Assembly: GCA_021731085.1 (NCBI GenBank)
Contig: JAKFYB010000037.1
Span: 1 to 58,030, forward strand
Source of the DNA: Dehalococcoidia bacterium
Lineage (GTDB): Bacteria; Chloroflexota; Dehalococcoidia; DSTF01; JACRBR01
Direction: 5' to 3'
Length of the DNA: 58,030 bases
Position numbers and translations under genes: made by a program. Position 1 is the stretch's first letter. Every line of letters starts with the position of its first letter. This document shows, one piece after another, positions 41,546 to 53,505 of the stretch. A model generated the notes under the pieces. It saw only the letters and a list, made by a program, of their open reading frames with translations, had not been told where the DNA came from and ran no database searches.

Positions 41546-44500
41546 ATGTCTGGACGAATTGTGCGGCGCGCGGGCCTGGGCCTCGCAGCGGTAGCGCTGG
41601 CCGCGGTTGCGGTTGTGGGGTTGCTGTTCGTTGGTGGTGGTGGCCCCGCGACGACGTACGCGGACGCGACGTTACTTGGCGCGTTGACCACTGACACCGC
41701 TGCGGGACAAAACAACTGCACGTTTAACCACACGCTTCTCGCGGGCACCAACAGGGCGATTGTTGTAAGCGTTTCGACAGCGCGAACTGCCAGTGGTAAC
41801 TCCGTACGCACGGTGAACAGCGTGACGTTCGACGGCACGGTCGTCTTAGCGGAAGCAATTGCGGCCACCAACCCCACTCCGGATCCCGGGTTCAAGCCAA
41901 ACGCGGAGCTGTGGTATGCCGCTATCCCGAACGGGACCGCGAACGACGGAGTCGGTTCGGTTGTCGTGACCTTTAGCAGCACCGACACCAATGCGGTTTG
42001 CGGCGCGACCTCCTGGGCAGGCGTTGATCCTGCGAACCCGATTAGAAATGTCGGATCGTCCACAACAACAACTTCTACCTCCGTGTCAGGCGTGGTGACG
42101 GGTGACGCAGTTATCGACGTCGCTGTCGCGATGGGCGGAACACTTGCTGCGAATGCCGCACAAACACAGCGGTACAGCCTGACCGGCACGAACATGCGCG
42201 GCGGCAGCAGCACCGATGAAGGTGTTAGCGGCTCTGTGCCGATGTCGTGGACGGGAGGCACAGCGCCGGTCGCCATGGCAGCGGTTGCACTTCGTGCGTC
42301 GGCACCCCCAACACCCACTAACACCTTCACAGCAACAGCAACCCCGACGACCTGTGGGACAGAACTGTTTATTTCGGAGTATGTCGAAGGTAGCAACTCC
42401 CTTAGTGACTTCTACGAGATCTACAACGGTACAAGTGCCAGCATTAACCTTGCCACGGGTGGCTACGTCTTCGACGTCTACCTGAATGGTTCCGCGACTG
42501 CTACGTCGTCCATCGCGCTGACCGGAACGATCGTTGCCGGCGACTCTTTTGTGTTAGCAGAGGCGAACCAGTCGGGCGTGACTGAAGATCAAATCAATGT
42601 CTTGGCAGCTACAAACGGAGACGACGCGTTTGCGCTCAGGAAGGGTGCGTCATTAGTCGACGTGGTCGGGCAGATTGGATTCGACCCGGGAGCCCAGTGG
42701 GGAACTGATCCCACGAGCACGGCCGACAACACTATTCGCAGGAAGCCTTCGATTTTCGTGGGCGACTCGAACGGTTCCAACGCCTTTGTTCCAGCGACCG
42801 AGTGGGATGGCTTTGCGGTAGACACAGTCTCCGGATTGGGCACGCACACCACCAACCTGTGCACCTCCTTCACACCTACACCATCAAACACGCCGACGGT
42901 GACTAACACTCCAACGAACACGGCGACACCGACGATCACGAACACGCCGACGGAGACCCCGACGGCCACGAACTCGCCGACGGCGACGAACACGTTCACG
43001 CCGACGAACACGCCGACGGACACAGCGACGCCGACTAACACCTTCACACCTACGAACACGTTCACGCCGACGAACACGCCGACGAACACGAACACGCCGA
43101 CGAACACGCCGACGAACACGCCGACGCCGACGCAGGATCCGGTCTTCAACGCCGCGTTCGTGAGCAGCAGCGCTTGCGCACCCGTCGAAGTGGGCGCGTT
43201 GGCGAGCTGGTCGCACACGGTGGCGAGTGGCACGAACCGGCTGCTGATTGTCGGCGTGTCGTACATCGCTGAGGAGGGCGTGCCGGGGACGGTGGAGAGC
43301 GTCGAGTACGGCGGCCAGGATCTGGTCTTCGTGGGCGCGACGTCCCAGCTCGTCGGCAGCAATGTGGTCGCGCGCGTCGAGCTGTGGCGCATGATCAACC
43401 CGCCGGTGGGCACGGCCAACGTCGACGTCTCGATTGACAGCGACGACGTCGTCTACGGCGTGACGTGCGGTGCATCGAACTTTGTGAACGTCGACCAGAC
43501 GAACCCGCTGGGGACGCCGGTCGTTGGACAGGGCGTCGGCGGCAGCCCGCAGGTCGTCGTTCCCTCGAACATCGGCGATGTGGTGACGGACGTCCTGTCC
43601 GTGAATGCCTTCGCGGCCGTCACGGCGGGGGGCGGGCAGACGATCCGATGGACGGGCGGCGCGGACCAATTCGGCAGTAGCCGCGACACGCGCGGGGCCA
43701 GTAGCAGCGAGACCGGTGCGGCCAGCGTCACGATGAGCTGGAGCGCGGTCGGCAATGCATGGGCGCAGGTCGGTGTGAACATCCGCCGCGAGGCCGTTGA
43801 CCCGACGTTCACGCCCACGGCAACGGCGACGCCAACGCTCGACCCGAGCTTTACCGACACGCCTACGCACACGGCGACGGCGACATTCATCCCGGGGAAC
43901 AATGTGACGTTCGCGGGCGCTGCGGAATGCACGTCCGCCTCGGCCGACACCTTCGTCTGGCAGCACACGATTACGAGCGGGAACAACAGGCTCCTGCTGG
44001 TGAGCGTCGGCGTCCCGGAAACGGACGAGACTGTTGCGAGCGTGACGTACGGTGACGCCGACCTTGATCCCGTCGGGGCTGCCAGCGTGGCTGGAGTCGT
44101 GCGCGCGGGCATATGGAGTCTCGCGAATCCGCCTGTCGGCACGGCCGATGTTGTTGTTGTCTTTACGAACAACGTGCTTGGTGTCACGTGTGGTTCGACG
44201 TCATGGAACAACGTCCACCCCGTGAGCCCGCTGGGCACGCCGGTCGTTGCGTCCGGCGCGAGTGGCGTCCCGCAGGTGGTTGTGCCATCGGGACCTGGCT
44301 CGGTCGTGACGGACATCGTCGCAATCAATCGCGCGGCGGCGGCTTCCGTTGGTGGTGGTCACACGGAGCGCTGGAGTAACACGGACGACAACCCGGGATC
44401 GGGTGCGGACATAGCGGGTGCAGGCAGCAGCGCGCCCGGTGCGGCTAGCGTGACGATGAGTTATGCCTCTGTCGCCAACGGCTGGGCGCAGGTTGGGGTG

Positions 44501-46129
44501 AACATCCGGCGGATGGACGACCCGACGGCGACGCCGACGAGCACCTTCACGCCGACGAACACGCCGACGGTGACGCCGACCCCAACGGAAACGCACACAC
44601 CAACGAACACGCCGACCAACACGGCGACGAACACACCGACGAACACGGCAACCAACACGCCGACTGAGACGCCTACGGAGACTGCGACGGCGACGAATAC
44701 GCCGACGGAGACCCCGACGGACACGGCCACGGCAACGGCAACGCCCACGGAGACGCCGACCGAGACCGCGACGCCAACGCCAACGGAGACGTTTACGCCC
44801 ACGAACACACCGACGGAGACGCCGACCGAGACGCCGTCGCCGACGGCGACGAACACGTTCACGCCGACGAACACGCCGACGGAAACGCCGACGGACACGG
44901 CTACGTCGACGTTTACGCCGACGAACACGGCGACGAACACGCCAACGAACACCGCGACGAACACGCCGACGAACACGCCGACGAACACAGCGACGAATAC
45001 GCCGACTGCGACGTCGACGACGATTCCCGCTGCGGGGTCCGTGATCTTTGATGCCGCTTCGGAGTGCATCGGCGGGTCGAACCTGGCGTTGACCTCGTGG
45101 CCGCACACGATTGGCGCCGGGTCGAACCGCGCGCTGGTGGTGACGCTGGGCTGGGTGGCCGTGGACGGGTTCAACGCCTCGGCGACTTACGACGGCATTC
45201 CGATGACGAGCGCGGGAGTGGCCGTGTCCGGCGGTGCGACCGAGATGCAGGCGCAAATCTTCGTGCTCGTGGACCCGCCGGTGGGGACTGCATCCGTTGT
45301 GGTGACGTTCGACCCGGGCCAGGCGGAGAATCTGGTCTGCGGATCGTCATCGTGGTCCAACGTGGACCCGAGCGATCCGTTCAGCGAGCCCGCCTCAGCG
45401 TTCGGCCAGAACTCAAACCCATCTGTGAACGCGAGTGCGGACGCACTTGATGTGGCTGTGGACATCGCCGTCGTCGCTGGCGGCGGGACGATGACTGCGG
45501 GTGCACAGCAGACGACGCTGTGGACGGATGACCTGGGTCCGACGGCCCTTGGCGGCGGACACAGCAACCAGTATGGCCCGATCAGCAACCCGATGACGTG
45601 GACGGCAAGCGGCGAAGAGTGGGTGCAGCTGGCCATCACGCTGAACAACGCGCCGGAGCCGACGGCGACGCCGACACCGACGGAGACGTTCACGCCGACG
45701 GCGACGGCGACGTTCACGGCGACGAACACGCCGACGGAGACACCTTCGCCGACGAACACGCCGGAAGTGACGAACACGCCTACGCCGACGGCGACGAATA
45801 CGAACACGCCGACGAACACGCCGACGGCGACGAACACCAGCACACCGACGGCGACGGCTACGCCGGCGGGACCGGACACAGACGGCGACGGCTGGTCGGA
45901 CTCGCAGGAGACTAACATCGGGGAGAATCCGAACTCGTACTGCGCGATCATGCGGGCCGATGTGAATCACAGTGGCGGGGTGAACAGCCTCGACTTGCTG
46001 ACGGCGTCGTTCGGGTTCACGACCTTTGTGGCGCGGTACGACCAGAACAACAGCACGACGATCAATTCGCTCGACCTGTTGCTGATTTCGTTCCAGTTCG
46101 GACTACCAGTGACGGATTGCGCACCATGA
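41546..46129 (+). CDS. Large secreted modular repeat protein with lamin-tail domain and dockerin-like end
   Basis: The 1527-residue protein starts [15 protein letters not shown] with a clear signal peptide (ATG at 41546; an earlier ATG at 41531 is possible). It has four copies of a beta-sandwich module I call A (about 41-252, 532-752, 785-990, 1162-1370; hallmark NRxLVVxVS, nPPxGTAxVVV, cGAxSWxxVDP, waQVGVNIR). There is a lamin-tail domain (about 270-438, [11 protein letters not shown] to THTTNLC) and four Thr-Pro-Asn linkers. It ends in the shared Ca/dockerin module (1444-1527). There are no enzyme motifs, so it is probably structural or adhesive at the cell surface. Its first 1.3 kb uses more A/T third bases than the rest. 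Confidence 0.85.
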   Translation: MSGRIVRRAGLGLAAVALAAVAVVGLLFVGGGGPATTYADATLLGALTTDTAAGQNNCTFNHTLLAGTNRAIVVSVSTARTASGNSVRTVNSVTFDGTVVLAEAIAATNPTPDPGFKPNAELWYAAIPNGTANDGVGSVVVTFSSTDTNAVCGATSWAGVDPANPIRNVGSSTTTTSTSVSGVVTGDAVIDVAVAMGGTLAANAAQTQRYSLTGTNMRGGSSTDEGVSGSVPMSWTGGTAPVAMAAVALRASAPPTPTNTFTATATPTTCGTELFISEYVEGSNSLSDFYEIYNGTSASINLATGGYVFDVYLNGSATATSSIALTGTIVAGDSFVLAEANQSGVTEDQINVLAATNGDDAFALRKGASLVDVVGQIGFDPGAQWGTDPTSTADNTIRRKPSIFVGDSNGSNAFVPATEWDGFAVDTVSGLGTHTTNLCTSFTPTPSNTPTVTNTPTNTATPTITNTPTETPTATNSPTATNTFTPTNTPTDTATPTNTFTPTNTFTPTNTPTNTNTPTNTPTNTPTPTQDPVFNAAFVSSSACAPVEVGALASWSHTVASGTNRLLIVGVSYIAEEGVPGTVESVEYGGQDLVFVGATSQLVGSNVVARVELWRMINPPVGTANVDVSIDSDDVVYGVTCGASNFVNVDQTNPLGTPVVGQGVGGSPQVVVPSNIGDVVTDVLSVNAFAAVTAGGGQTIRWTGGADQFGSSRDTRGASSSETGAASVTMSWSAVGNAWAQVGVNIRREAVDPTFTPTATATPTLDPSFTDTPTHTATATFIPGNNVTFAGAAECTSASADTFVWQHTITSGNNRLLLVSVGVPETDETVASVTYGDADLDPVGAASVAGVVRAGIWSLANPPVGTADVVVVFTNNVLGVTCGSTSWNNVHPVSPLGTPVVASGASGVPQVVVPSGPGSVVTDIVAINRAAAASVGGGHTERWSNTDDNPGSGADIAGAGSSAPGAASVTMSYASVANGWAQVGVNIRRMDDPTATPTSTFTPTNTPTVTPTPTETHTPTNTPTNTATNTPTNTATNTPTETPTETATATNTPTETPTDTATATATPTETPTETATPTPTETFTPTNTPTETPTETPSPTATNTFTPTNTPTETPTDTATSTFTPTNTATNTPTNTATNTPTNTPTNTATNTPTATSTTIPAAGSVIFDAASECIGGSNLALTSWPHTIGAGSNRALVVTLGWVAVDGFNASATYDGIPMTSAGVAVSGGATEMQAQIFVLVDPPVGTASVVVTFDPGQAENLVCGSSSWSNVDPSDPFSEPASAFGQNSNPSVNASADALDVAVDIAVVAGGGTMTAGAQQTTLWTDDLGPTALGGGHSNQYGPISNPMTWTASGEEWVQLAITLNNAPEPTATPTPTETFTPTATATFTATNTPTETPSPTNTPEVTNTPTPTATNTNTPTNTPTATNTSTPTATATPAGPDTDGDGWSDSQETNIGENPNSYCAIMRADVNHSGGVNSLDLLTASFGFTTFVARYDQNNSTTINSLDLLLISFQFGLPVTDCAP
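42868..43135 (+). repeat. Thr-Pro-Asn linker tract
   Basis: About 90 residues of TPTNT units, mostly ACG-AAC-ACG-CCG codons. Other tracts of this gene are at 44522-45025 and 45656-45870. Confidence 0.9.
44522..45025 (+). repeat. Thr-Pro-Asn-Glu linker tract, the longest in this gene
   Basis: About 168 residues of TNTPT/TETPT units between modules A3 and A4. Near-identical 12- to 15-base units repeat many times, so length change by slippage is likely. Confidence 0.9.
45875..46126 (+). other. C-terminal Ca-loop/dockerin-like module, copy 3
   Basis: [19 protein letters not shown], then [20 protein letters not shown] and [20 protein letters not shown], ending TDCAP. Copy 4 is nearly the same. 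Confidence 0.75.
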
Positions 46130-46148
46130 GCAGGAAGCTGAGCACACG

Positions 46149-49100
46149 ATGAACAAGCTGACCCACGCCACGAAGCTGATGTCCGGACGCCCGCTGCTCT
46201 TTGCAGCGGTAGCGCTGGGTCTCGTCGCCGTAGTGGCGCTCGTCTCGGACGGGACGCGGACGGCGAGCGGTGTCGGGCCGGCAGCGCTGGACTTCGATGG
46301 CACGAATGACTACGTGACGTTTGGTGCGGCCCCGGCGTTAGGGGCATCGACGTTCACGCTCGAGGCGTGGGTGCGGCGCGACACGGGCGGCACGACGGCC
46401 GGCACGGGAACGGGTGGCGTCACGGGGTATCCGATCATCGCGAAGGGCCGGAACGAGTCAGACGGCTCGAACGTTGACGCCAACTACTTCCTGGGCATCA
46501 CGACCACCGGCTTCCTCACCGCCGACTTCGAGGACGCTGCGACGGGTGCTAATCACCCCGTGACGGCGATAACGAACGCTATTCCTGTCGATACGACGTG
46601 GCGTCACGTTGCTGCGACGTACGGCGCCGGCACATGGAACATCTATCTGGACGGCGTTCTCGTGATCACAGAGTCAGAGGCGGGCGCAGTACCTCGCTCA
46701 GACTCGATCCAGCACGCGGCCATCGGGGCGGCGCTGAACTCCACGGGTGTCGCGAACGGTTCCTTTCCTGGCGCGATCGACGAAGCGCGGATCTGGAACG
46801 TCGTGCGAACGCAGCCGCAGCTCCTTGCTTCGAAGAGCACCGAGATACTGTCGGCGACGGGCCTGATCGGGCGCTGGGGGATGAACGAGGGCGCGGGCGT
46901 GACGATTGCGGACTCGTCGGGCAGCGGCGTCACGGGGACGCTGACGAACGGGCCACTGTGGTTCTCGCCGGGCGGGCCGGTGACCGTGCCGTCGTCGCCG
47001 ACTTGCACGGCATGCGGCATCGACTTCGACGGCGTGAACGACCACGTGCGGCTGGGGACATCGACGGCGCTAAACGCGACGAGCTTCACGCTCGAGACAT
47101 GGGTGAAGCGCGAGGGCTTCGGCGTTGGAACCGACACGGGAACGGGCGGCATTGCAAGCGCCGTCCCGCTGATCACGAAGGGTCGCGCGCAAGCTGAATC
47201 GGTCGCGGCGGACATCAATTACTTCTTCGGCATCGACGCGACGACGGGCACGCTCGTCGCCGACTTCGAAGAGGGCGCGGGAGGCGTGCAGCCAAGCCAG
47301 AACCACCCGGTATCCGGAGCGACAGCGCTGCCGCCGGACGGCATCTGGCATCACGCTGCTGTGACGTTTGACAGCGCGACGGGAACCTGGAGCGTGTATC
47401 TCGATGGCGTGCTCGACGGAACGGCCACGATTGGCGCGGGCAGGCCACCGAATGCGGCGAGCACGGCGACGATCGCTGCGCTGGGCACGGCCTTCAGGAC
47501 AGACAACACGAACGCTGGTTACTTCAACGGCGTCATGGATGAGGCGCGGATCTGGAACATCGTGCGGACACAGCCGCAGATCGCGGCGGGTATGACGGCG
47601 GAGATCCCGTCGGCGGCCGGACTGATCGGGCGCTGGGGCATGAACGAGGGCACGCTCGCGGTCGCGGCGGACACATCAGGCAATGCGGTTGACGGCCTGG
47701 TGACGGGCGGGGCGCGGTGGGTGCAGGGCTCGCCGTTCTCGAACGCGGCGCCGACGCCAACGGCGACGCCAGCGGGCGACCCGGTGCTGGTCGGCGCGGG
47801 CGACATCTCGCGCTGCGACACTGACAACGACGAGCGGACGGCGCAGCTGCTGGACCACATTCCGGGCGCAGTGTTCACGCTGGGCGACAGCGTGTACGAC
47901 GCTGGGACGGGGACGGAATTCGCGACGTGCTACGACCCGACGTGGGGACGGCACCGCCCACGCACGCGGCCGGTCGCGGGCAACCACGACTACGATACGG
48001 CGAACGCCACGCCCTACTTCGACTTCTTCAACGGCGTCGGCAACTTCACGGGGCCGGCGGGCGACCGCGACAAGGGCTACTACAGCTACGACGTCGGACC
48101 GTACTGGCACGTCGTCGTGCTGAACGGCGAGTGCCTGGCGCCGCCGAACGGCATCGGCACGACAGCCTGCGACGTGGGCTCCGCGCAGGAGCTGTGGCTG
48201 CGCGCCGATCTGGCAGCGAACGCGGGCAAGAACATCGTCTCGATGTGGCACAAGCCGCGCTTCAGTTCGTCCGGCAACGTCGCCGTCACGGACCCGCTCT
48301 GGGACGCGCTGATCGAGTACGGGGCCGAGATCAACCTGACGGGCCACTTCCACAACTACGAGCGACTCGCCGCGATGGACGAGAACGGCGCTGCGGACCC
48401 GGCGTGCGGCATGACGTCGTTCATCGTCGGTACCGGCGGGACGACGCTGTCGGCCGCGGGGACGCCGCTGGCGACGAGCATCGTGATCAACACCACGACG
48501 TGGGGCGTGCTGAAGCTGACGCTGCACGAGAACAGCTACGACTACGAGTTCATCCCGGTGACGGGGCAGACGTTCACGGACAGCGCACGATCGCGACGAA
48601 TGACTGTGGCGTCGCGGCGACGGCTACGCCGACGGCGACGAACACGGCGACAGCGACGGCTACGAACACGCCGTCACCGACGAACACCGCGACGAATACG
48701 CCGGTGCCGCCGACGAACACGCCAACGAACACCGCGACCAACACGCCGACGAACACGGCTACCGCCACGGCGACGGCTACCGCTACGCCGACGGAGACAC
48801 CTTCGCCGACGAACACCGCCACCTCGACGCCGACGAACACACCGACGGCGACGAACACCCCGACGAACACGCCAACCAACACGCCGACGGCGACAGCGAC
48901 GCCGGCGGGGCCGGACACGGACGGCGACGGGTACTCGGACGCGGCGGAGCTGGCGCTGGTGCCGCCGGAGAATCCGAACTCGTACTGCGCGATCATGCGG
49001 GCCGACGTGAACCACAGCGGGTCGGTAAACAGCCTCGACTTGCTGACGGCGTCGTTCGGGTTCCTGCCGAATCCCTTCGTGGCGCGGTACGACCAGAACG

Positions 49101-49180
49101 TGAGCGGGACGATCAACTCGCTCGACCTGTTGTTGATTTCGTTCCAGTTCGGGTTGCCGGTGGGGGATTGCGCGCCATGA
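46149..49180 (+). pseudogene. Secreted double-LamG metallophosphoesterase with dockerin-like end, frameshifted
   Basis: From ATG 46149 the protein has a signal peptide (to about residue 40) and two LamG-like domains (about 45-275 and 285-528; LDFDGTNDYV, FDGVNDHV). An intact-looking phosphoesterase follows (about 540-812: [38 protein letters not shown]). At 48585/48586 the frame changes: one missing base after TFTDS would give TFTDSGTIATND and continue through the linker and module to 49180 (1010 residues). As read, the first frame runs to 49010 as an Arg-rich tail. The other domains are intact, so the break is either recent or a sequencing error. Confidence 0.8.
48914..49177 (+). other. C-terminal Ca-loop/dockerin-like module, copy 4
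   Basis: [20 protein letters not shown], then [20 protein letters not shown] and [20 protein letters not shown], ending GDCAP. It lies in the shifted frame of the 46149 gene. Confidence 0.75.
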
Positions 49181-49349
49181 GAGAGCAATTAGCTGGCGGG
49201 AGTCAGCGTTCGGCAGGAAGAGACGGGCCAGGACTGCAGAGGAAGCGAAGTCAACGGACGTATAGCAAACATCGAAGGGCCGGAAGGCCAGTGGAATCGG
49301 GAAGCATCGACGGTCACGGGGACGTGGCGACAAGCACGAGGGGGCAGTC

Positions 49350-52300
49350 ATGAGGAACGGGATTAGCAGTTTGGTACGGAGAGGGCTCCTCGGGGTGCTT
49401 GCGATCGCTGCGGTGGCGGGAGTCGCCGGGGTGATGCTGTCCATGGAGGGTGGGCCTACGGCGACGTACGCGCAGCCCATCGCGACCGACGGTGGTACCG
49501 CCTGTGCGCCGACAACGGCGAACAGCGTGAACTTGACGACACACGATGTCGGCGCCGGTAATAACCGGTTGCTAGTCGTTGGCGTTTCGTTCCGCTCTGA
49601 GGTGGACCTGCAGACGGTCTTAAGCGTCACGTGGGATGCTGACGCAGGCGGTGCCGGTGCACCTGTTGGACTCTCGGTAGTTCCTGGCTCTGAGCAGATC
49701 CTCACCGTGGGCACCGGGACGACAGACGACGTTCGAGTCGAGTTGTGGTATCTCACGAATCCCGCGACGGGCACTAACGGAACAATCGCGATTGACCTCG
49801 ATGGCGTGGCTATCAGCCCGATTATGTGCGGTGCCGTGTCATTTGCGAACGTGAATCAGACGACGCCATTCGACACGCTGGGCGCCGCAAACGTTGCTAC
49901 GAGCACCTCGCTTACGACAGCCACGCTCACGATTCCATCGGAAGCGGGAGATGTCGTACTTGGTGTCATTGGAACACCGGACGGTAGCGACGGCATTAGC
50001 GTCGGTGGCGGCCAGACTTCACGATGGAGTGACCTAGTAGACACAGGTGGCACCGGCACCGCGAACGACATCACTGGTGCTGGCAGCACGGAGCCAGGTG
50101 CCGCGAGCGTGACTCACACCTGGGGCAGCATCAACAGTGGCGACTGGGTGTTCGTGGGCATGAACATCAATCAGGACAACGTTCCGACACCGACGAACAC
50201 GCCGACGAACACGCCGACGAATACGTTCACGGCGACGAACACACCAACATTCACGCCGACAGCTACGCCGACGGTGTGTGGCGGGGAACTGTTCATCTCG
50301 GAGTACAGCGAAGGCAACGCGCTTGCCGACTGGGTCGAGATCTACAACGGCACCAACGCTACGGTGGATTTGGCCGCGGGCAATTACTCCGTGCTTGTTT
50401 ACGTGAACGGTTCGACGACCATCCTTGCGACGATTCCTCTGACGGGCACTGTCGCGGCGGGGGATGTGTTCGTGCTTGCGGCGGCCGACATTGCCGGTAC
50501 GACCGAAGAGAACCAACTCTCAGCTTCGCTGAGCTACAGCGGTGACGACCCGGTCGCGCTCCGGAAAGACGGGACGAATATCGACGTCATCGGGCAAATC
50601 GGCACGGACCCCGGGACTGAGTGGGGCACTGGAAACGCAAGCACGTCGAACAACGTGATGCGTCGGAAGCCCAGCATCTTTTCCGGGGACGCGAACGGTG
50701 CAGACGCGTTTGTTCCAGCTACAGAGTGGGACGGGTTCGTCGAAGACACGATCACCAACATCGGTGCGCACACAACGAACCTGTGCAACACGGTGACGCC
50801 AACGGCGACGAACACGCCGGATGCTCCGACGAACACGCCGACGCCGACGAACACGGCGACGAACACGGCGACGAACACGGCAACGAACACGCCGACCGAC
50901 ACGCCGACGAACACGGCCACGAACACGGCGACGGCCACGCCAGCGCCGAACGGGTGGGCGATCTCGGTTGACTGCGACATCGTGACGGCGGGGATTCAGA
51001 ATGACTGTGACTTCGCGCCGGGCGCGGTGTCGGTCGATGTGTACGTACAGAACATCAGTGAGGCGACGCGGACGCTGGGTGCGTTCGAGTTCCGCCTGAA
51101 CGTGGACCAGGCGGTGCTGCTGCCGACGGTGCCGGGCGCATGCTCGCCGCCGGCATACAACTGCAACCCGGACTTCAACGACACCATCGACGCGATTCCG
51201 GGCGGAGTCGTCGGCACGGGCTGGCAGTGCTCGCCACCGCCACCGAGCGCGGACAACGACGTCAGCGCGACGAACGCACGGTCGTTCATCTCGTGCATCA
51301 ACGCCGTCTTCCCTCCGGGCGACGGTCCTGTGATGACGGCGGGCACGGACGTGCTGGTCGCGCGGGTGTCGTACACCGGTACGGCTGGCTCGACGACGGC
51401 AGTGCTGACGGGCAGCCTCGCCGGTGACGACAACGCTTTGGAGCTTATGAGCTGTCTGCCGGTGGGTGCGTTCCTGGGCAACTGCAACGGTGCGACGATC
51501 GACGTGATCGCGCCGCCGACAGCGACACCGACGCCGGAAGACACGGCGACGGCGACGAACACGCCGGAAGACACGGCAACGAACACAGCGACGAACACGC
51601 CGGAGCCGGACACGGCGACACCGACGAACACGTCGACGAACACGCCGGAGCCGCCGACGGAGACGCCGACGCCGGTCGACACAGCGACGAACACGGCGAC
51701 GAACACGCCGGCAGATACGGCGACGAACACGCCGACGAACACGGCGACGAACACCCCGACCTCGACGGCGACGACGGTGCCGCCGGTGGGCGCAGTGACG
51801 TTCGACGCGGCATCGGAGTGCGTGGGCGCTGAGGTCGGCTTCGGTGGCACCGTCACATGGAGCCACACCGTGGGCGCGAGCTCGGACCGCGTTCTCATCG
51901 TGGCGGTCGCGCTGACGGGAGACAGCGGTCTGAACACGCTGGTAAGCGGCGTCGAGTACGACGGTACGCCGATGTCGCCGATCATCTGGGCGGGACCGTC
52001 CACGGGCGACATCATCCGCGCAGAGCTGTTCGAACTGGTGAACCCGCCGGCGGGCACGGCTGACGTCGTGGTTACGGTGGAGACGACCAACCCGACGGTG
52101 TCGGTGCTCTGCGGAGCGTCGTCATGGTTCGGTGTGGACCAGACGAACCCGACAACGGACGAGACGGGCGCCAACGCGGCGCTGGGCAACCCATCGATCA
52201 ACGTGGACAACATGACGAACCTGGACGTCGCAGTTGACGTCGTGGCGGTCGCCGAGGTCTCGGCGATTCTCACTGGCAGCGAGCAGTCGCCGCTGTGGGT

Positions 52301-53417
52301 GGCGAACCTCGCCGGCACGAACGGCGACATCAGCGGCGGGCACAGCAACATCTACGGCGTCGGGAGCGTGCCGATGACGTGGACGGCGAGCGGCACGAAC
52401 GCGTGGGCGCAGGCAGGGGTGCGGCTGAACGCCGTCGACCCGGCCACGGCCACCCCGACGCCGACGAACACGCAAGTGCCGACGGAGACGTTCACGCCGA
52501 CGAACACGGCAACGAATACGCCGGAACCGCCGACGGAGACGCCGACGCCGGTCGACACCGCAACGAACACGCCGACGAACACGCCGGAGCCACCGACGGA
52601 GACGCCGACGAACACGGCAACGAACACGCCGGTCGACACCGCGACGAACACGGCGACGAACACGCCGGAACCACCGACGGAGACGCCGACGCCGACGAAC
52701 ACGGCTACGAACACGCCGACAAACACGCCGGAGCCAACGGAGACTCCGACGAACACGGCGACCAACACGCCGACAAACACGGCGACGAACACGCCGACGA
52801 ACACGCCGGAGCCGCCGACGGAGACGCCGACGCCGACGAACACGGCGACGAACACGCCGGAGCCGCCGACGGAGACGCCGACGCCGACGAACACGGCGAC
52901 GAACACGCCGACCAATACGGCGACGAACACGCCGGAACCGCCGACGGAGACGCCGACGCCGGAAGACACGGCGACGGGTACGCCGGAGCCGCCGACGGAG
53001 ACGCCAACGCCGACGAACACGGCGACGAACACGCCGGTGCCGCCGACGGACACGCCGACGCCGACGCCAACGGCCACGGACACGCCTGTCCCGCCGACGG
53101 ACACGCCGACGGCGACGAGCACGCCGACGGCAACGCCGGTACCGCCGCCGGATGACGATGGTGACGGGTACACGAACGCACGCGAGATTCAGCTCGGTGA
53201 GAACCCGAACCTGTTCTGTGGCGTGATGCGTTCAGACGTGGATGGAAACTCGACGCCGAACTCGGGCGACCTGCTGCGGGTGGCGTTGAAGTACGGGGTG
53301 TACGCAACGGTCATCCGCGAGGACCAGAACGCGGACCTGAACATCAACCCGGCCGACCTCGGCCTGGTGGCGAGCAGGTTCGGGAAGTACGTGCAGCCGG
53401 ACTGCCCGAACTTCTAG
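49350..53417 (+). CDS. Large secreted protein with A modules, lamin-tail, cohesin-like domain and dockerin-like end
   Basis: The 1355-residue protein has a signal peptide (to about 40; GAGGGGG six bases before the ATG). Module A follows (about 43-277), then a lamin-tail domain (310-480, [11 protein letters not shown]), and a linker. A cohesin-like domain (533-722) has [28 protein letters not shown] and [10 protein letters not shown], with paired Cys. After a linker come a second A module (812-1030), a linker of about 235 residues and the Ca/dockerin module (1268-1355). It carries both a cohesin-like and a dockerin-like module, so it could act as an adaptor. No catalytic motifs are seen. Confidence 0.85.
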   Translation: MRNGISSLVRRGLLGVLAIAAVAGVAGVMLSMEGGPTATYAQPIATDGGTACAPTTANSVNLTTHDVGAGNNRLLVVGVSFRSEVDLQTVLSVTWDADAGGAGAPVGLSVVPGSEQILTVGTGTTDDVRVELWYLTNPATGTNGTIAIDLDGVAISPIMCGAVSFANVNQTTPFDTLGAANVATSTSLTTATLTIPSEAGDVVLGVIGTPDGSDGISVGGGQTSRWSDLVDTGGTGTANDITGAGSTEPGAASVTHTWGSINSGDWVFVGMNINQDNVPTPTNTPTNTPTNTFTATNTPTFTPTATPTVCGGELFISEYSEGNALADWVEIYNGTNATVDLAAGNYSVLVYVNGSTTILATIPLTGTVAAGDVFVLAAADIAGTTEENQLSASLSYSGDDPVALRKDGTNIDVIGQIGTDPGTEWGTGNASTSNNVMRRKPSIFSGDANGADAFVPATEWDGFVEDTITNIGAHTTNLCNTVTPTATNTPDAPTNTPTPTNTATNTATNTATNTPTDTPTNTATNTATATPAPNGWAISVDCDIVTAGIQNDCDFAPGAVSVDVYVQNISEATRTLGAFEFRLNVDQAVLLPTVPGACSPPAYNCNPDFNDTIDAIPGGVVGTGWQCSPPPPSADNDVSATNARSFISCINAVFPPGDGPVMTAGTDVLVARVSYTGTAGSTTAVLTGSLAGDDNALELMSCLPVGAFLGNCNGATIDVIAPPTATPTPEDTATATNTPEDTATNTATNTPEPDTATPTNTSTNTPEPPTETPTPVDTATNTATNTPADTATNTPTNTATNTPTSTATTVPPVGAVTFDAASECVGAEVGFGGTVTWSHTVGASSDRVLIVAVALTGDSGLNTLVSGVEYDGTPMSPIIWAGPSTGDIIRAELFELVNPPAGTADVVVTVETTNPTVSVLCGASSWFGVDQTNPTTDETGANAALGNPSINVDNMTNLDVAVDVVAVAEVSAILTGSEQSPLWVANLAGTNGDISGGHSNIYGVGSVPMTWTASGTNAWAQAGVRLNAVDPATATPTPTNTQVPTETFTPTNTATNTPEPPTETPTPVDTATNTPTNTPEPPTETPTNTATNTPVDTATNTATNTPEPPTETPTPTNTATNTPTNTPEPTETPTNTATNTPTNTATNTPTNTPEPPTETPTPTNTATNTPEPPTETPTPTNTATNTPTNTATNTPEPPTETPTPEDTATGTPEPPTETPTPTNTATNTPVPPTDTPTPTPTATDTPVPPTDTPTATSTPTATPVPPPDDDGDGYTNAREIQLGENPNLFCGVMRSDVDGNSTPNSGDLLRVALKYGVYATVIREDQNADLNINPADLGLVASRFGKYVQPDCPNF
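50947..51515 (+). other. Single cohesin-like domain
   Basis: It is homologous to the five repeats of the next gene (same [10 protein letters not shown] start, C-x-P-x-x-x-C-N-P, SFISC, MSC features) but diverged in sequence. The beta-strand pattern fits a cohesin fold; binding is not proved. Confidence 0.6.
52440..53145 (+). repeat. Longest Thr-Pro-Glu/Asn linker in the window
   Basis: About 235 residues, mostly [17 protein letters not shown]-like units. Repeated 30- to 40-base DNA units are almost exact. Other linkers of this gene are at 50184-50275, 50792-50945 and 51517-51785. Confidence 0.9.
53151..53414 (+). other. C-terminal Ca-loop/dockerin-like module, copy 5
   Basis: [19 protein letters not shown], then [20 protein letters not shown] and [20 protein letters not shown], ending DCPNF. 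It is the most diverged copy. Confidence 0.7.
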
Positions 53418-53505
53418 GGGAACTTAGCAGCGGCGCCGTCTCCAGCGATGGGGGCGGCGCCGCTTGAGCATGAATATCGAGACATAACACGGGGAGCGAC
53501 GCGGG

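Noticed and set aside
49168-49353. 61-residue frame between two secreted-protein genes
   Set aside because: It has a basic, low-complexity sequence, no ribosome site and overlaps the previous stop. I treat 49181-49349 as intergenic.
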